Shown: piece by piece, positions 7,592 through 16,641 of the stretch
Position numbering within the stretch: position 1 is the stretch's first letter
How the letters are laid out: each line of letters begins with the position of its first letter
Assembly (NCBI GenBank): GCA_035637595.1
Contig: DASPWW010000057.1
Span: forward strand, 1-31,843
From: DASPWW01 sp035637595
GTDB taxonomy: Bacteria > Actinomycetota > Thermoleophilia > Solirubrobacterales > 70-9
DNA length: 31,843 nucleotides
Direction: 5' to 3'
Notes under the pieces: generated by a model
What the model saw: only the letters and a program-made list of their open reading frames with translations
Databases searched by the model: none
Told to the model about the DNA's origin: nothing
Made by a program: the position numbers and the translations under genes

Positions 7592-8308
7592 TTACACCCG
7601 CTCCACCGACGCGGCCACCGCAACGGCCTCGACCACTTCGCTGGTGGCCATGAGGTGTACGCCGATGTTGCGAAGCTCCTCGCGACCACGGTCATAGAGA
7701 CCGGAGACGGCGTCCTCGGCGAGCACGATCCGGAAATCGCGCTCGCTCGCTTCGTAGATCGACGTTCGAGGGCAGTTGGGGAAGTTGCAGCCACAGAAGA
7801 CGAGCGTCGAAACACCATGCTCTCGGAGATGCCCCTCGAGTGGTGTGTCGTAGAACGCTCCCCAGCGAGGCTTGTAGATGACGACCTCATCCGCATCCAC
7901 CTCTTGGACCCGCCCCCTGAGCAGGTCCTCGGACTCGAGGGTGAAGGAGTCAGGAGCCTCGATGATCCCCGGCGCGAGCTGAGAGCCCCTGGAGCCGGGC
8001 GCCAGGATCTGCGCTCCCCCTTCCACGGCGGATCTACGGCACAGATCGACGTTGCTCCCGTCGCGCTTGTAAAGGCGGACGACGTGGACTATCGGCCGGC
8101 CGGCGCCGCGGAAGGCCCCGGCGAGCGCGGCGATCTGGGGTACGGCCGCTGACGTGCCTGGAATCTCGAGCGGCTCCCCATCGAGCGTGTCGACCTGGGC
8201 GTCGATCGTGATCAACGCCGACGAGCGAAAGTCTGGTTCAACGTGGTCCACGGCTCGGTGAGCGTAGCTCCCCTCGGAGGCAGGCAGTATTCGAACCTCG
8301 TAACCCAT
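7592..8308 (-). CDS. Isochorismatase-like cysteine hydrolase
   Basis: 238-aa alpha/beta hydrolase of the isochorismatase/nicotinamidase superfamily. Catalytic triad candidates are D36 (in ALITIDAQVD), K146 (VIYKPRWGAF) and C179 at the position of the usual GxxTxxC (here GCNFPNC). KPRWGAFYDTPL and the C-terminal IVLAEDAVSG are family features. It likely cleaves a C-N or vinyl-ether bond of a small molecule; the substrate is not readable. The start is ATG 8308 (MGYEVRIL); the open frame continues upstream only through non-homologous sequence. Third codon positions carry visibly more A/T than the neighbours, suggesting later acquisition together with the following SnoaL-like gene. Confidence 0.88.
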   Translation of the reverse strand: MGYEVRILPASEGSYAHRAVDHVEPDFRSSALITIDAQVDTLDGEPLEIPGTSAAVPQIAALAGAFRGAGRPIVHVVRLYKRDGSNVDLCRRSAVEGGAQILAPGSRGSQLAPGIIEAPDSFTLESEDLLRGRVQEVDADEVVIYKPRWGAFYDTPLEGHLREHGVSTLVFCGCNFPNCPRTSIYEASERDFRIVLAEDAVSGLYDRGREELRNIGVHLMATSEVVEAVAVAASVERV

Positions 8309-8332
8309 CTTCTGAGTTGAGATTCGCCCCCT

Positions 8333-8362
8333 AGATGGAGCTAGCCGGACGATTCTCGAACC
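8333..8362 (-). repeat. Stump of a tRNA-Ala 3' end (attachment-site-like direct repeat)
   Basis: Reads AGATGGAGCTAGCCGGAC on the plus strand, matching 17 of 18 bases at 8898-8915 inside and just outside the tRNA-Ala at 8901-8973. After a 5-nt insertion (GATTC) the match continues with TCGAACC. It thus equals the T-arm/acceptor 3' half of tRNA-Ala plus the flank ATCT, in the same orientation. It has the undamaged TAGCTCC acceptor strand, while the full copy has TAACTCC. Confidence 0.6.
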
Positions 8363-8433
8363 CCGATTTCGTTCAGCGACTACGCAGGCTGGTCGGTTTG
8401 AGGTGCCCGTAGTCGTGAGAGACTCGTCGGGGC

Positions 8434-8892
8434 ATGTCGCAGGACAACGTGGAGAAACTGCAAGCGTTTGCGGAGGAGGCCCTCCGGGACATTCCCGCAT
8501 TCGTTGACGCGGCGAAGCGCGGCGAGGCCGACATGTCCCTGTTCGACACGGACGTCGTCTACGAGGACGAGAACCTCCCCGACCACGTCGGCGAGAGCTA
8601 TCGCGGTCATGAGGGGGTGATCCGGGCCGCTGAGCGCTGGGCCGATGCATCCGAGAAACTGACTGTCGAACTCGAGCAGATCGTTGGATCAGGTGACCAT
8701 CTCGTATCGATCCACATGTTGCGCTCGACCGCGCGCCACACCGGTATCGAGTTCGACTTCCCCCTCGCCTACACGTGGACATTCCGAGCCGGCAGGGTCA
8801 TCCACTTTCAGTCGTACCGAGATCCCGCCGAAGCCCTCCAGGCCGCCGGGCTGCGGCAGTCGCCGACGGCGCCGCCACCGGCAAGCAACTAA
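8434..8892 (+). CDS. SnoaL/NTF2-like domain protein
   Basis: 152-aa cone-shaped alpha+beta fold protein of the SnoaL-like family. Signatures: an N-terminal helix pair, ADMSLFDTDVVYEDENLP, SYRGHEGVIRAAERW, LTVELEQIVGSGDHLVSIHML, and YTWTFRAGRVIHFQSYRDPAEALQAAGL. The Pro/Ser tail is disordered. Such proteins are often isomerases, cyclases or ligand binders; no function can be assigned. The promoter-like GAGACT ends 9 nt before ATG with no ribosome binding site; the same TGAGAGACT string occurs before the glutamate dehydrogenase gene. It is the only gene between the two tRNA-Ala 3' repeats. Confidence 0.85.
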   Translation: MSQDNVEKLQAFAEEALRDIPAFVDAAKRGEADMSLFDTDVVYEDENLPDHVGESYRGHEGVIRAAERWADASEKLTVELEQIVGSGDHLVSIHMLRSTARHTGIEFDFPLAYTWTFRAGRVIHFQSYRDPAEALQAAGLRQSPTAPPPASN

Positions 8893-8900
8893 CCATGAGA

Positions 8901-8973
8901 TGGAGTTAGCCGGACTCGAACCGGCGACCTCCTGGGTGCGATCCAGGCGCTCTCCCAACTGAGCTGTAGCCCC
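8901..8973 (-). tRNA. tRNA-Ala(CGC), probably decaying second copy
   Basis: 73-nt cloverleaf: anticodon stem CCTGG/CCAGG, loop ATCGCAC, hence anticodon CGC. T-arm GCCGG-TTCGAGT-CCGGC, G3:U70 alanine identity pair, no encoded CCA. Two faults against the intact copy at 15676: C instead of the nearly invariant U at position 8, and a C5-A68 mismatch in the acceptor stem (TAACTCC). The leader hairpin (8982-9000, CCCGGGC / GCCCGGG) is shared with the other copy, but no TANNNT promoter is seen upstream, where an epimerase stump lies. It may still be called by tRNA finders, but its function is doubtful. Confidence 0.8.
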
Positions 8974-9001
8974 GGGAAGGGCCCGGGCGCGGGGCCCGGG
9001 T

Positions 9002-9115
9002 GTCGGCGTCTCGATGATGACCCAGATCCGCGGAACCTCGAACGCCAAGGCCAAGCGCGAGCTTCACCGGCAGCCGCTCTATCCGAGCTACCGCGAGGGC
9101 TTCCGCGACGTATGA
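9002..9115 (+). pseudogene. 3' stump of an NAD-dependent epimerase/dehydratase
   Basis: 37 codons and a stop in one frame. They match the typical C-terminus of extended SDR sugar epimerases: GVSMMTQIRGTSNAKAKREL, then PLYPSYREGFRDV. Family members usually end with GVxMMTExRGASNAKAKREL followed by xPxYPSWREGF. No start codon or Rossmann fold precedes it; upstream sequence is the leader hairpin of the tRNA-Ala copy. The rest of the gene has been lost, with the break near 9000. Confidence 0.75.
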
Positions 9116-9122
9116 GGTAGAG

Positions 9123-10904
9123 CTACCGGCGCCGCGCCAAGACCCGGAAGCTGAACTGGGCAGGGTTGGGATCGGTGAGCCCCGCCGGGCTGGTGGCTCG
9201 GACCTCGAAAAGATGGCGACGCCGGGCCAGCCGGTTGTACGTGATCGGCGAGCTGCAGGGGGCGAACGCGTGCGCATCGAGCCTGCACTCGAAGCTGGAG
9301 CCCGGCTCGGAGGAGGAGAAGCTGAAGGTCGCCGTGCGCCTCCGGCTCCTGGCCGGCGGTCCGGAGTCGATCGTCGTCGACGGTGTCGCGGCCGGCGCCG
9401 CCGGCGCCGCCGGCGTGGTCCCGGTGCCGGAGAGCTCGACGCTGTCGACCCCGAACGGCCCGTCGGAACGGATCACCAGCCTGGCGGTGCGCGTGCCGTC
9501 GGCCGAAGGAGCGAAGCGGATGAACACCTGGCAGCTCGCCCCGGCGGCCAGCGTCTGGCCCGTGCAGCCGTCGCCCGAGACGAGGAAGTCGCCTGGGTCG
9601 GCGCCGGTCGTGGTCGCGCTGGTCATCTGCACCGGCTCAGAGCCCACGGTGACGGTCACTGGCTGTGGTGCGCTGACCCTGCCGATCTCGGTGACGCCCA
9701 GCGACAGCGCCGACGGGCTGGCGGTGATCGCCTTCGGGGTCGTGTTAAGCAGGACGACGACGTCGGCTGTGTTGAGGTTCGCCGCCGCGACGTCGTTCTT
9801 GCCGTCGTTGTCGAAGTCGGCGATGGCGATCGAGGCGGGAGCGTTGCCGAGCGCGAACGGGCTGCCGGGGGAAGGCGCGTACCCGACGACCGGATCCGGC
9901 TGCAGGACGGTCGTGTTGCCGTCGCTGGTGTTGGCGGTCGCAAGCTCGGGCCGGCCTTCGCCGTTGAGATCGCCGGCCGCGATCGCCAGCGGGCCGGCCC
10001 CGACCGGATAGGGGCTGCCGGTTGCGGTAAAGAACCCCCCGGAGCCGTTGCCGAAGTCGACGCTGGCGTCGCCGTCGGTCTGATTGGCGGTTGCGAGATC
10101 GCTTCTGCCGTCGTGGTTGAGGTCGGGGGCGATGACCGACATCGGGCCGAGGCCGGTCGCAAACGGACTCGAGGGGGCCGGCGCAAAGGTTCCGCCGCCG
10201 TTGTTGAGGAGGACGGTGATGTTGTCGGTCCCCGAGTTCGCCGTGGCGATGTCCACGCCGGTGTCGCCGTCGAGGCCGGCGACGGTCACCGACTGCGGGG
10301 CGCTCAGCGCTCCGACGCTGACATTCGTGGGCGGCCCGAAGCCGCCGCTCCCGTCGCCGAGCAGGATCGAGACGTTGTTGTCGTTGGCGTTCGCGGTGAC
10401 GAGGTCGACGTGGGCGTCACCGTTGAAGTCTCCTGCCGCGATCGATACCGGGAAGTCTCCGACGCCGAACGGTCCCGTGGTCACCGGGAAGTCGCCGGTC
10501 CCGTCGCCGTACAGAACGCTGACGCTGTCCTGATCACGATTGACGACGGCGAGGTCGGGGATGTTGTCGTGGTTGAGGTCGCGGATCACGACGGCAATTG
10601 GTACGGGGCCCGGCCCCGAGCCGACGCTGAAAGGGCTCGAGGGCCCAGGCGCGAATCCGCCGTCCCCGTCGCCGAGCAGCACGCTGACGTTTCCGTCGCT
10701 GCCGTTGACGGTGACCAGGTCGGCGTTGCCGTCCTGATTCAGGTCGCCAACCGCGACCCGCGGGACGTTGCCGACCTGGAAGGGGCTGTTCGGAGCAGGA
10801 GTGAGGGAGATCGCCGAAGCGGACTGCGGCACCACAAGCACAAGCCCCAGACCGAGCAGGAGAAGGATCGGCAGCCGGTGCGGCCTGCGCTTCACGAACC
10901 CCAC
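9123..10904 (-). CDS. Secreted FG-GAP/VCBS repeat protein with ASH-type and Ig-like domains
   Basis: 593 aa. The signal peptide is about 1-32 (KRRPHRL, hydrophobic Leu core, ending SASA). Residues about 35-390 hold roughly seven FG-GAP repeats with calcium-type DxNxDGxxD motifs (DLNQDGNADLV, DLNHDNIPDLA, DFNGDAHVDLV, DFDNDGKNDVA) and LLGDGxGxF turns. Residues about 392-500 resemble an ASH/choice-of-anchor D domain (GCTGQTLAAGASCQVFIRFAP). The last 85 residues are an Ig-like unit (FSFSSSEPGSSFECRLD) ending LARRR. This suggests a surface or secreted adhesion/scaffold protein; no sorting motif is seen. It stands alone between the epimerase stump and tRNA-Ala(UGC). Confidence 0.9.
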   Translation of the reverse strand: MGFVKRRPHRLPILLLLGLGLVLVVPQSASAISLTPAPNSPFQVGNVPRVAVGDLNQDGNADLVTVNGSDGNVSVLLGDGDGGFAPGPSSPFSVGSGPGPVPIAVVIRDLNHDNIPDLAVVNRDQDSVSVLYGDGTGDFPVTTGPFGVGDFPVSIAAGDFNGDAHVDLVTANANDNNVSILLGDGSGGFGPPTNVSVGALSAPQSVTVAGLDGDTGVDIATANSGTDNITVLLNNGGGTFAPAPSSPFATGLGPMSVIAPDLNHDGRSDLATANQTDGDASVDFGNGSGGFFTATGSPYPVGAGPLAIAAGDLNGEGRPELATANTSDGNTTVLQPDPVVGYAPSPGSPFALGNAPASIAIADFDNDGKNDVAAANLNTADVVVLLNTTPKAITASPSALSLGVTEIGRVSAPQPVTVTVGSEPVQMTSATTTGADPGDFLVSGDGCTGQTLAAGASCQVFIRFAPSADGTRTARLVIRSDGPFGVDSVELSGTGTTPAAPAAPAATPSTTIDSGPPARSRRRTATFSFSSSEPGSSFECRLDAHAFAPCSSPITYNRLARRRHLFEVRATSPAGLTDPNPAQFSFRVLARRR

Positions 10905-10968
10905 AACCCGCAGGCTAGGGCATCGGCGCTCCCGCGGCGCAGGTCATCCGCGAGCGCCAACCTCGAGA

Positions 10969-11041
10969 TGGAGCCAGCCGGACTCGAACCGGCGACCTCC
11001 TGCTTGCAGGGCAGGCGCTCTTCCAACTGAGCTATGGCCCC
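10969..11041 (-). tRNA. tRNA-Ala(UGC)
   Basis: 73 nt, fully paired cloverleaf: acceptor GGGGCCA/TGGCTCC, anticodon stem CCTGC/GCAGG, loop CCTGCAA giving anticodon TGC, T-arm GCCGG-TTCGAGT-CCGGC, G3:U70 pair, no CCA. The base at position 33 is C rather than the usual U. A promoter-like TACAAT (plus strand ATTGTA, 11051-11056) ends 9 nt before the mature 5' end, so the primary transcript has almost no leader. Confidence 0.93.
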
Positions 11042-11167
11042 TGAAGGGCCATTGTAGGAGCGAGTCGGCCGCTAGAGAGCAGGGATTTCCCCTCGGCGCT
11101 CGCGGTTGTCGACCGCGCGAGTTGTGAGAGACTCCGCCGCAAGTGCCGGGATTTCAGGAGGAGAGCG

Positions 11168-12535
11168 ATGGCTGACACCAAGACCGCGGATGCGGAGGCG
11201 CTGGGCGAGCGCGAGGCCGACGAAACGTCGCCGCAGGCCGTCGAGGAGGCGAAGCGCGAGGCCGCGGCGGCGGGGGCACCGCCGCCCGGACAGCGGGCCG
11301 AGATCTCCAACCTCGACATCGTTCGCCATTACTTCGACATCGCGGCCGACCGGCTCGAGCTTCCCGACGACCTGCGCACCGTCTTCTGGGAGCCCTACCG
11401 CGAGGTCACCGTCCAGATCCCGGTCAAGCTCTCGGACGGCAAGATCCACGTCTTCTCGGGCTATCGCATCCAGCACAACGGCGCTCGCGGTCCCTACAAG
11501 GGCGGGATCCGGTTCCATCCCGAGGTCGACGTCGACGAGGTCCGCGCGCTCGCCTCGCTGATGACCTGGAAGACGGCGGTCGCCGGCGTCCCCTACGGCG
11601 GCGCCAAGGGTGGCGTCAACTGTCCCGCCGACAAGCTCGAGCAATCGGAGCTCCAGAAGATCGCGCGCTCGTTCCTGGACAAGATCGAGAAGGTGCTCGG
11701 CCCGACCCGCGACATCCCCGCACCCGACGTCAACACCAACGCCCAGGTGATGGCCTGGATGATGGACGAGTACGGCAAGCTTCACGGCCACACCCCGGCA
11801 ATCGTCACCGGCAAGCCGATCGCGCTCGAGGGCTCCTACGGCCGCGAGGCGGCGACCGGCCGCGGCTGCGTCTACATGTTCCGCGAGGCGGCGCCCCACC
11901 TCGGGATGACGCCCGCCGACACCACCTTCGCGGTCCAGGGCTTCGGCAACGTCGGCTCGTGGGCGGCGCGCATCATGCAGCAGCTCGGCTGCACGATGGT
12001 CGCGGTCTCCGACGCCCACGGCGCGATCCGCAACGACGAGGGGATCGACGCCAACGCCCTGCAGGAGTTCATCTCGGCCGGCGGCCTGATCACCGACTTC
12101 GACGGCGCCGAGAAGATCGACCCCGACGACCTGATCGCCGTCCCGTGCGACGTCTTCATCCCGGCGGCGCTCGGCGGCATGATCCACGAGCACAACGCGG
12201 GCCGCATGCAGTGCCGCGTGATCATCGAGGGCGCCAACAGCCCCACCACCCCGGTGGCCGACGAGATCCTCTCCGAGAAGGGCGTCTACATGATCCCCGA
12301 CGTGATGGCGAACGCCGGCGGCGTGGTGTGCTCGTACTTCGAGTGGGTTCAGAACCTGCAGCACTTCCGCTGGGACGAGCGCGAGGTCAACGACAAGCTC
12401 GGAAACATCATGCGGCGCGCCTATCGCGAGGTCTCGGGGCGAGCCAAGCAGGACAACCTGCCGCTCCGCCAGGCCGCCTACCTGGTCGGGATCGAGCGCG
12501 TCGTCGAGGCCGCGCGCACGCGCGGCTACGTCTAG
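11168..12535 (+). CDS. gdhA: Glutamate dehydrogenase (Glu/Leu/Phe/Val dehydrogenase family)
   Basis: 455-aa cytosolic enzyme for reversible oxidative deamination of glutamate to 2-oxoglutarate. Substrate-site motif GPYKGGIRFHPEVDVDEV (about 109-125), catalytic Lys147 in YGGAKGGVNCP, and Rossmann motif VQGFGNVGSWAA. The N-terminal 45 residues are an acidic, Ala-rich extension (MADTKTADAEALGEREADE) beyond the conserved start. Cofactor preference is not assigned. The Shine-Dalgarno AGGAGGAG precedes the ATG; TGAGAGACT about 35 nt upstream of the start is a likely -10 region. The stop is 7 nt from the convergent acidic-protein gene. Confidence 0.93.
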   Translation: MADTKTADAEALGEREADETSPQAVEEAKREAAAAGAPPPGQRAEISNLDIVRHYFDIAADRLELPDDLRTVFWEPYREVTVQIPVKLSDGKIHVFSGYRIQHNGARGPYKGGIRFHPEVDVDEVRALASLMTWKTAVAGVPYGGAKGGVNCPADKLEQSELQKIARSFLDKIEKVLGPTRDIPAPDVNTNAQVMAWMMDEYGKLHGHTPAIVTGKPIALEGSYGREAATGRGCVYMFREAAPHLGMTPADTTFAVQGFGNVGSWAARIMQQLGCTMVAVSDAHGAIRNDEGIDANALQEFISAGGLITDFDGAEKIDPDDLIAVPCDVFIPAALGGMIHEHNAGRMQCRVIIEGANSPTTPVADEILSEKGVYMIPDVMANAGGVVCSYFEWVQNLQHFRWDEREVNDKLGNIMRRAYREVSGRAKQDNLPLRQAAYLVGIERVVEAARTRGYV

Positions 12536-12542
12536 ACCCGGC

Positions 12543-13502
12543 CTACTCGTCCTCGTCGAAGTCGAAGTCCTTCGGCTTGCCCTGCTCGAACCACAGCCGG
12601 TCGCTCTCCGGCGTGTCGCGCAGGAACTCCGGCGTCTCTTCGAGCACGTCCTCGCCGTCTTCGGGCTCCTCGCCCTCCGGCTCGAGGACCTCGACGTCCG
12701 ACTCCTCGACCACCTCGACTGAGCCCTCCGGCTCGGCCGGCTCCCCGGACCCGTTGGCGCCGGCATCGGGTGAGGTCTCGGCGGCCTCGATCTCCTCGGC
12801 CCCCAACTCGATCTCCTCGTCCTCGATGTCGATGTCGAGGTCGCTCTCGTCGACCTCGAAATCGCCGATCTCCGCCTCCGGCCCGGTGTCCGGCTCGGAC
12901 GGGGCAGCGGGTGCGGTGGCCCCCTCTGCCTCCTCTTCGTCGACGCGCCCGAGCTCCCTCTCCATGTCGTGGACCTGCGTGTCCTCCGACGGCGGCGCCG
13001 GAGCCTCCGCGGACGGCTCGGGCTCGGGCTCCGCGACCTGGGTCTCAGCGGGCGGCTCCTCCGCGGCGTCGGGGATGTCGATCTCACCGACGACCGTATC
13101 GACGAGGCCCGCCTCGGCGGCAAAGTCATGAAAGACGACCTCTCCCGACGACTCCGGCGCTTCGTCGGCGTCCTCGTCGCCACCCGTCTCCGGCTGGGGC
13201 GCCGGCGGCGCCTCCGGGGCGGGGCCGTTGGGTGGCGGTGTCTCGACGGGGGGCGTCTCGGCCCCGACATCGCCCGCGGGCTGCGAGCTCGCCGGCTCGG
13301 ATGCAGGAGCGGTCTCGACCGCCGTCTCGGCGCTCGGGGTGGCGAGCGCGCTGGCGATCGCAGCGTCGGCGGCGCCGGATGCGTCCGGGCGTCCGGGCGG
13401 CCCGAATGCCTCGTCTTCGAGCCGCTTGATCTCCGGCTCGTCGGTACCCCGCCTGCGCTTCAGGTCGAGGTGGTCACGAATCGCGTCGTCGAGGATTCCC
13501 AT
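12543..13502 (-). CDS. Highly acidic low-complexity protein of unknown function
   Basis: 319 aa. Two short ordered-looking ends flank a long disordered middle. The N-terminus is MGILDDAIRDHLDLKRRRG, basic and helical; the C-terminus is EETPEFLRDTPESDRLWFEQ, then an Asp/Glu tail (PKDFDFDEDE). The middle is Glu, Asp, Ala, Pro with repeated PxExPP-like units. No signal peptide, no transmembrane segment. Such conserved ends often bind partner proteins. ATG 13502 is chosen because it starts the ordered segment and TTACAC ends about 10 nt before it; the frame is open 24 codons further up. No family is recognised. Confidence 0.8.
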   Translation of the reverse strand: MGILDDAIRDHLDLKRRRGTDEPEIKRLEDEAFGPPGRPDASGAADAAIASALATPSAETAVETAPASEPASSQPAGDVGAETPPVETPPPNGPAPEAPPAPQPETGGDEDADEAPESSGEVVFHDFAAEAGLVDTVVGEIDIPDAAEEPPAETQVAEPEPEPSAEAPAPPSEDTQVHDMERELGRVDEEEAEGATAPAAPSEPDTGPEAEIGDFEVDESDLDIDIEDEEIELGAEEIEAAETSPDAGANGSGEPAEPEGSVEVVEESDVEVLEPEGEEPEDGEDVLEETPEFLRDTPESDRLWFEQGKPKDFDFDEDE

Positions 13503-13602
13503 GTCTGACCCCGTGTAAGCCTTGCAAAGAATGGCCCCTGAGGGCGACCGGCGCAAGAGCGCCGATTCGCGCATATAGCGCGTTTATTCGTGCGTGCAGG
13601 GG

Positions 13603-15582
13603 CTATCTTCGCCGCTCGACGGCCGGTCCCTGCGCCGCGACGTCGTGCGGCGGACCGGGCGCGCATTCGGTGCGGTTCTTGCCGCCCCGCTTCGCGCGGT
13701 ACAGCGCCGCGTCGGCCGCGGCGATCAGGCCCTTGGTGTCGCTCGCAGCGTCGGGCGCCGAGGCGACCACCCCCAGGCTGGCGGTGACCTCGATCTCACC
13801 CGAGCCCTCGACCAGGGGTATGCGGCTCTCCTCGATCGCGGTGCGTATCCGCTCCGCGACCTCCAGTGCCCCGTCGCGCCCCGTCTCCGGCAGCGCGACG
13901 ATGAACTCCTCGCCCCCGTAGCGCGCCGGCTCGTCGACCCCGCGCGACTCGCCCTGGAGGATCCGCCCCACGGTTCGCAGCACCTCGTCTCCCTGGAGGT
14001 GGCCGTAGGTGTCGTTGACCTGTTTGAAGTCGTCGATGTCGAGCAGCACGATCGAGATCTGATGCCCGAAGCGCTCGGCGCGCACGGCCTCCTTCTCGAT
14101 CAGCTCGCGGAAGCGGCGCGGGTTGGCAAGCCCGGTCAGCTCGTCCCTGACGGCCTGCTCGGAGACCAGCTCGTGGAGATCGATGTTCTCCACCGACACA
14201 GCCGCCTGGCCGCACAGATAGCGGAGCATCTCCCGCTCGGCGTCGTCGAACGGGGTCCCCGGTCTGGCGATCGCCATCACCGCATCGGGGCTCGACCCGT
14301 CTCCGAACGCGCCGAACGGCTGAGCCAGGGCGACCGCGGCGCCGCGGCGAGCGTCCTCCGGCTTGCCCTTTTCGAGCGCGCCATCGATCGCAGCCGCAAG
14401 GGCATCGGGCAGTCCCGCGCCCTCCAGGTCGCCGGCATCGACCTCGAGCCGACCGTGACCCGCGAGCACGACCCGCGCCGCGCTCGCCTCGCACGCGGTC
14501 AGCGCGGTCTCGGCGACTATCTCCAGCAGAGCCCGGCGATCGAGCCCGGACGCGAACGCCTCGCCGATCCTCTGCACCGAGCGCTCGAGCTCGACGCGCT
14601 GGCGGCGCAGCTCGTCCATCTGATCGCTGAGCTGGTCGCTCATCTTGTTGAACTCGCGCGCTAGTCCGGCCATCTCGTCATTGCCCTCGACCGGCACCCG
14701 CTGGCTGAAGTCGCCGCCGCCGACCCGGCGCGCGGCGCTGAACATCTCGCGCACCTGGCCCGAGAGCGAGCGCAGCAGGAGGACGATGAAGAACACGGCC
14801 ACCGCGAAGAAGGCGGCGAGCGCGCCGGCTACGAGCGGCGGAGTGGCGCCGAATCCCTCGTCCCCGCGCGGCGCAAAGACCGCAAGCCTGACGCTCGGGT
14901 CCGCGCCGCCCGGCGAGACGGCGGCGACCCGGTAGTCGCCGGAGGGCAGCTCGGCGTCCTGGGCCTCCTCGTCGTCGGGCACGTCGGCATCGTCGATCTT
15001 GGTCGTCGACGCGAGCGCCCTGTCGCCTCGCAGCACCGCGACGTCGCGGCCGGTCAGCCTCTCGACCTTCGCGACGAAGTCGTTCGCCCGGAGCGGAGCG
15101 GCGACCACGCTTCCGATCGGGCCGTCGGGGCCGCGCAGCTCGAGCTCGGCCGTCGCGATCCCGTCGCTGGGGCCGGCACTCGCAAGCTCGTCGCCTGTCC
15201 GGTCGAGCACGGTCAGCGACGCCAGCGCGAGCTCGCGACGGAGTCTCGCCGCGGCCGCCACGGCCGCCGCTTCGTCGTCGGCGCGCAGAGCCTCGGCAAA
15301 GGCCTCATCGCTCCCCGCAACGCGCGCATCGGCTCGCGCCGCGTGCTCCGACTCGTCGTAGAGCGCCAGCGCCGTCTCCATCGCGGCCCCGACGCGGGCG
15401 TCCGCCTTGCCGGTTCGCGAGTCATCGGCGAGGACGCTGACGAGCACCGCCACGGCCACCATCGGCAGCGCGACGATCAGGACGAAGAACAATGTCAGGC
15501 GTCTGCGGAAGCTCACCCTGCTCAGCAGCTTAGATCGGCCTCCGGAGCGGGCATGATGAGTTCCGTTCACGGATCCCCGCAT
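13603..15582 (-). CDS. Membrane GGDEF protein (diguanylate cyclase) with HAMP and GAF-like domains
   Basis: 659 aa. TM1 at about 30-52, an extracytoplasmic sensor of about 190 aa, TM2 in AGALAAFFAVAVFFIVLLL, then HAMP (RRVGGGDFSQRVPVEGNDEMAGLAREFN), a GAF-like domain (ALLEIVAETALTACEASAARVVL to AVSVENIDL), and GGDEF. The active site is GGEEF at about 556-560 with the inhibitory I-site RGVD five residues before it; DDFKQVNDTYGH fits too. It is expected to make c-di-GMP in response to an external signal, with product inhibition. The start is uncertain: ATG 15582 is taken; the frame is open to 15675. Divergent from tRNA-Ala. Confidence 0.9.
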   Translation of the reverse strand: MRGSVNGTHHARSGGRSKLLSRVSFRRRLTLFFVLIVALPMVAVAVLVSVLADDSRTGKADARVGAAMETALALYDESEHAARADARVAGSDEAFAEALRADDEAAAVAAAARLRRELALASLTVLDRTGDELASAGPSDGIATAELELRGPDGPIGSVVAAPLRANDFVAKVERLTGRDVAVLRGDRALASTTKIDDADVPDDEEAQDAELPSGDYRVAAVSPGGADPSVRLAVFAPRGDEGFGATPPLVAGALAAFFAVAVFFIVLLLRSLSGQVREMFSAARRVGGGDFSQRVPVEGNDEMAGLAREFNKMSDQLSDQMDELRRQRVELERSVQRIGEAFASGLDRRALLEIVAETALTACEASAARVVLAGHGRLEVDAGDLEGAGLPDALAAAIDGALEKGKPEDARRGAAVALAQPFGAFGDGSSPDAVMAIARPGTPFDDAEREMLRYLCGQAAVSVENIDLHELVSEQAVRDELTGLANPRRFRELIEKEAVRAERFGHQISIVLLDIDDFKQVNDTYGHLQGDEVLRTVGRILQGESRGVDEPARYGGEEFIVALPETGRDGALEVAERIRTAIEESRIPLVEGSGEIEVTASLGVVASAPDAASDTKGLIAAADAALYRAKRGGKNRTECAPGPPHDVAAQGPAVERRR

Positions 15583-15632
15583 GGCACCGCCGAATTCACC
15601 CCCAGCGTGGGATCGGGCGGCGCTCACACGGG

Positions 15633-15668
15633 TATCCTTGGAGGCGTCGCCCGGGCGCCCGCCCGGGC
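15633..15668 (+). promoter_or_regulatory. Promoter and leader hairpin of tRNA-Ala(CGC)
   Basis: TATCCT at 15633-15638 fits a -10 element. It is followed by a hairpin at 15649-15668 (GCCCGGGC twice, self-complementary, loop GCCC) and TTCCCAC before the mature 5' end at 15676. The tRNA-Ala copy at 8973 has the same kind of leader, suggesting a processing signal or simply duplicated sequence. Confidence 0.5.
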
Positions 15669-15675
15669 TTCCCAC

Positions 15676-16558
<883 letters not shown>

Positions 16559-16641
16559 GCTCCGCGTCCGAAGCGCTCCGGGCCGTCGAAGCTGGGGCGT
16601 GATAGCCGCCTGCCGCCCGCCAACTCGCCGGAATCGGTCGG

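Noticed and set aside
7592..9115. Searched this lower-GC3 patch for a transposase, integrase or phage gene.
   Set aside because: None is present; only an isochorismatase-like gene, a SnoaL-like gene, tRNA pieces and an epimerase stump.
9123..10904. Repeats in this gene considered as a tandem DNA repeat or CRISPR-like array.
   Set aside because: They are degenerate protein-level FG-GAP repeats, not identical DNA units with spacers.
11072..13270. A 732-codon open frame on the minus strand across glutamate dehydrogenase.
   Set aside because: It is antisense to a certain gene (GdhA); its translation is Arg/Pro-rich low complexity and later mirrors GC-rich codon wobble. Typical shadow in high-GC DNA.
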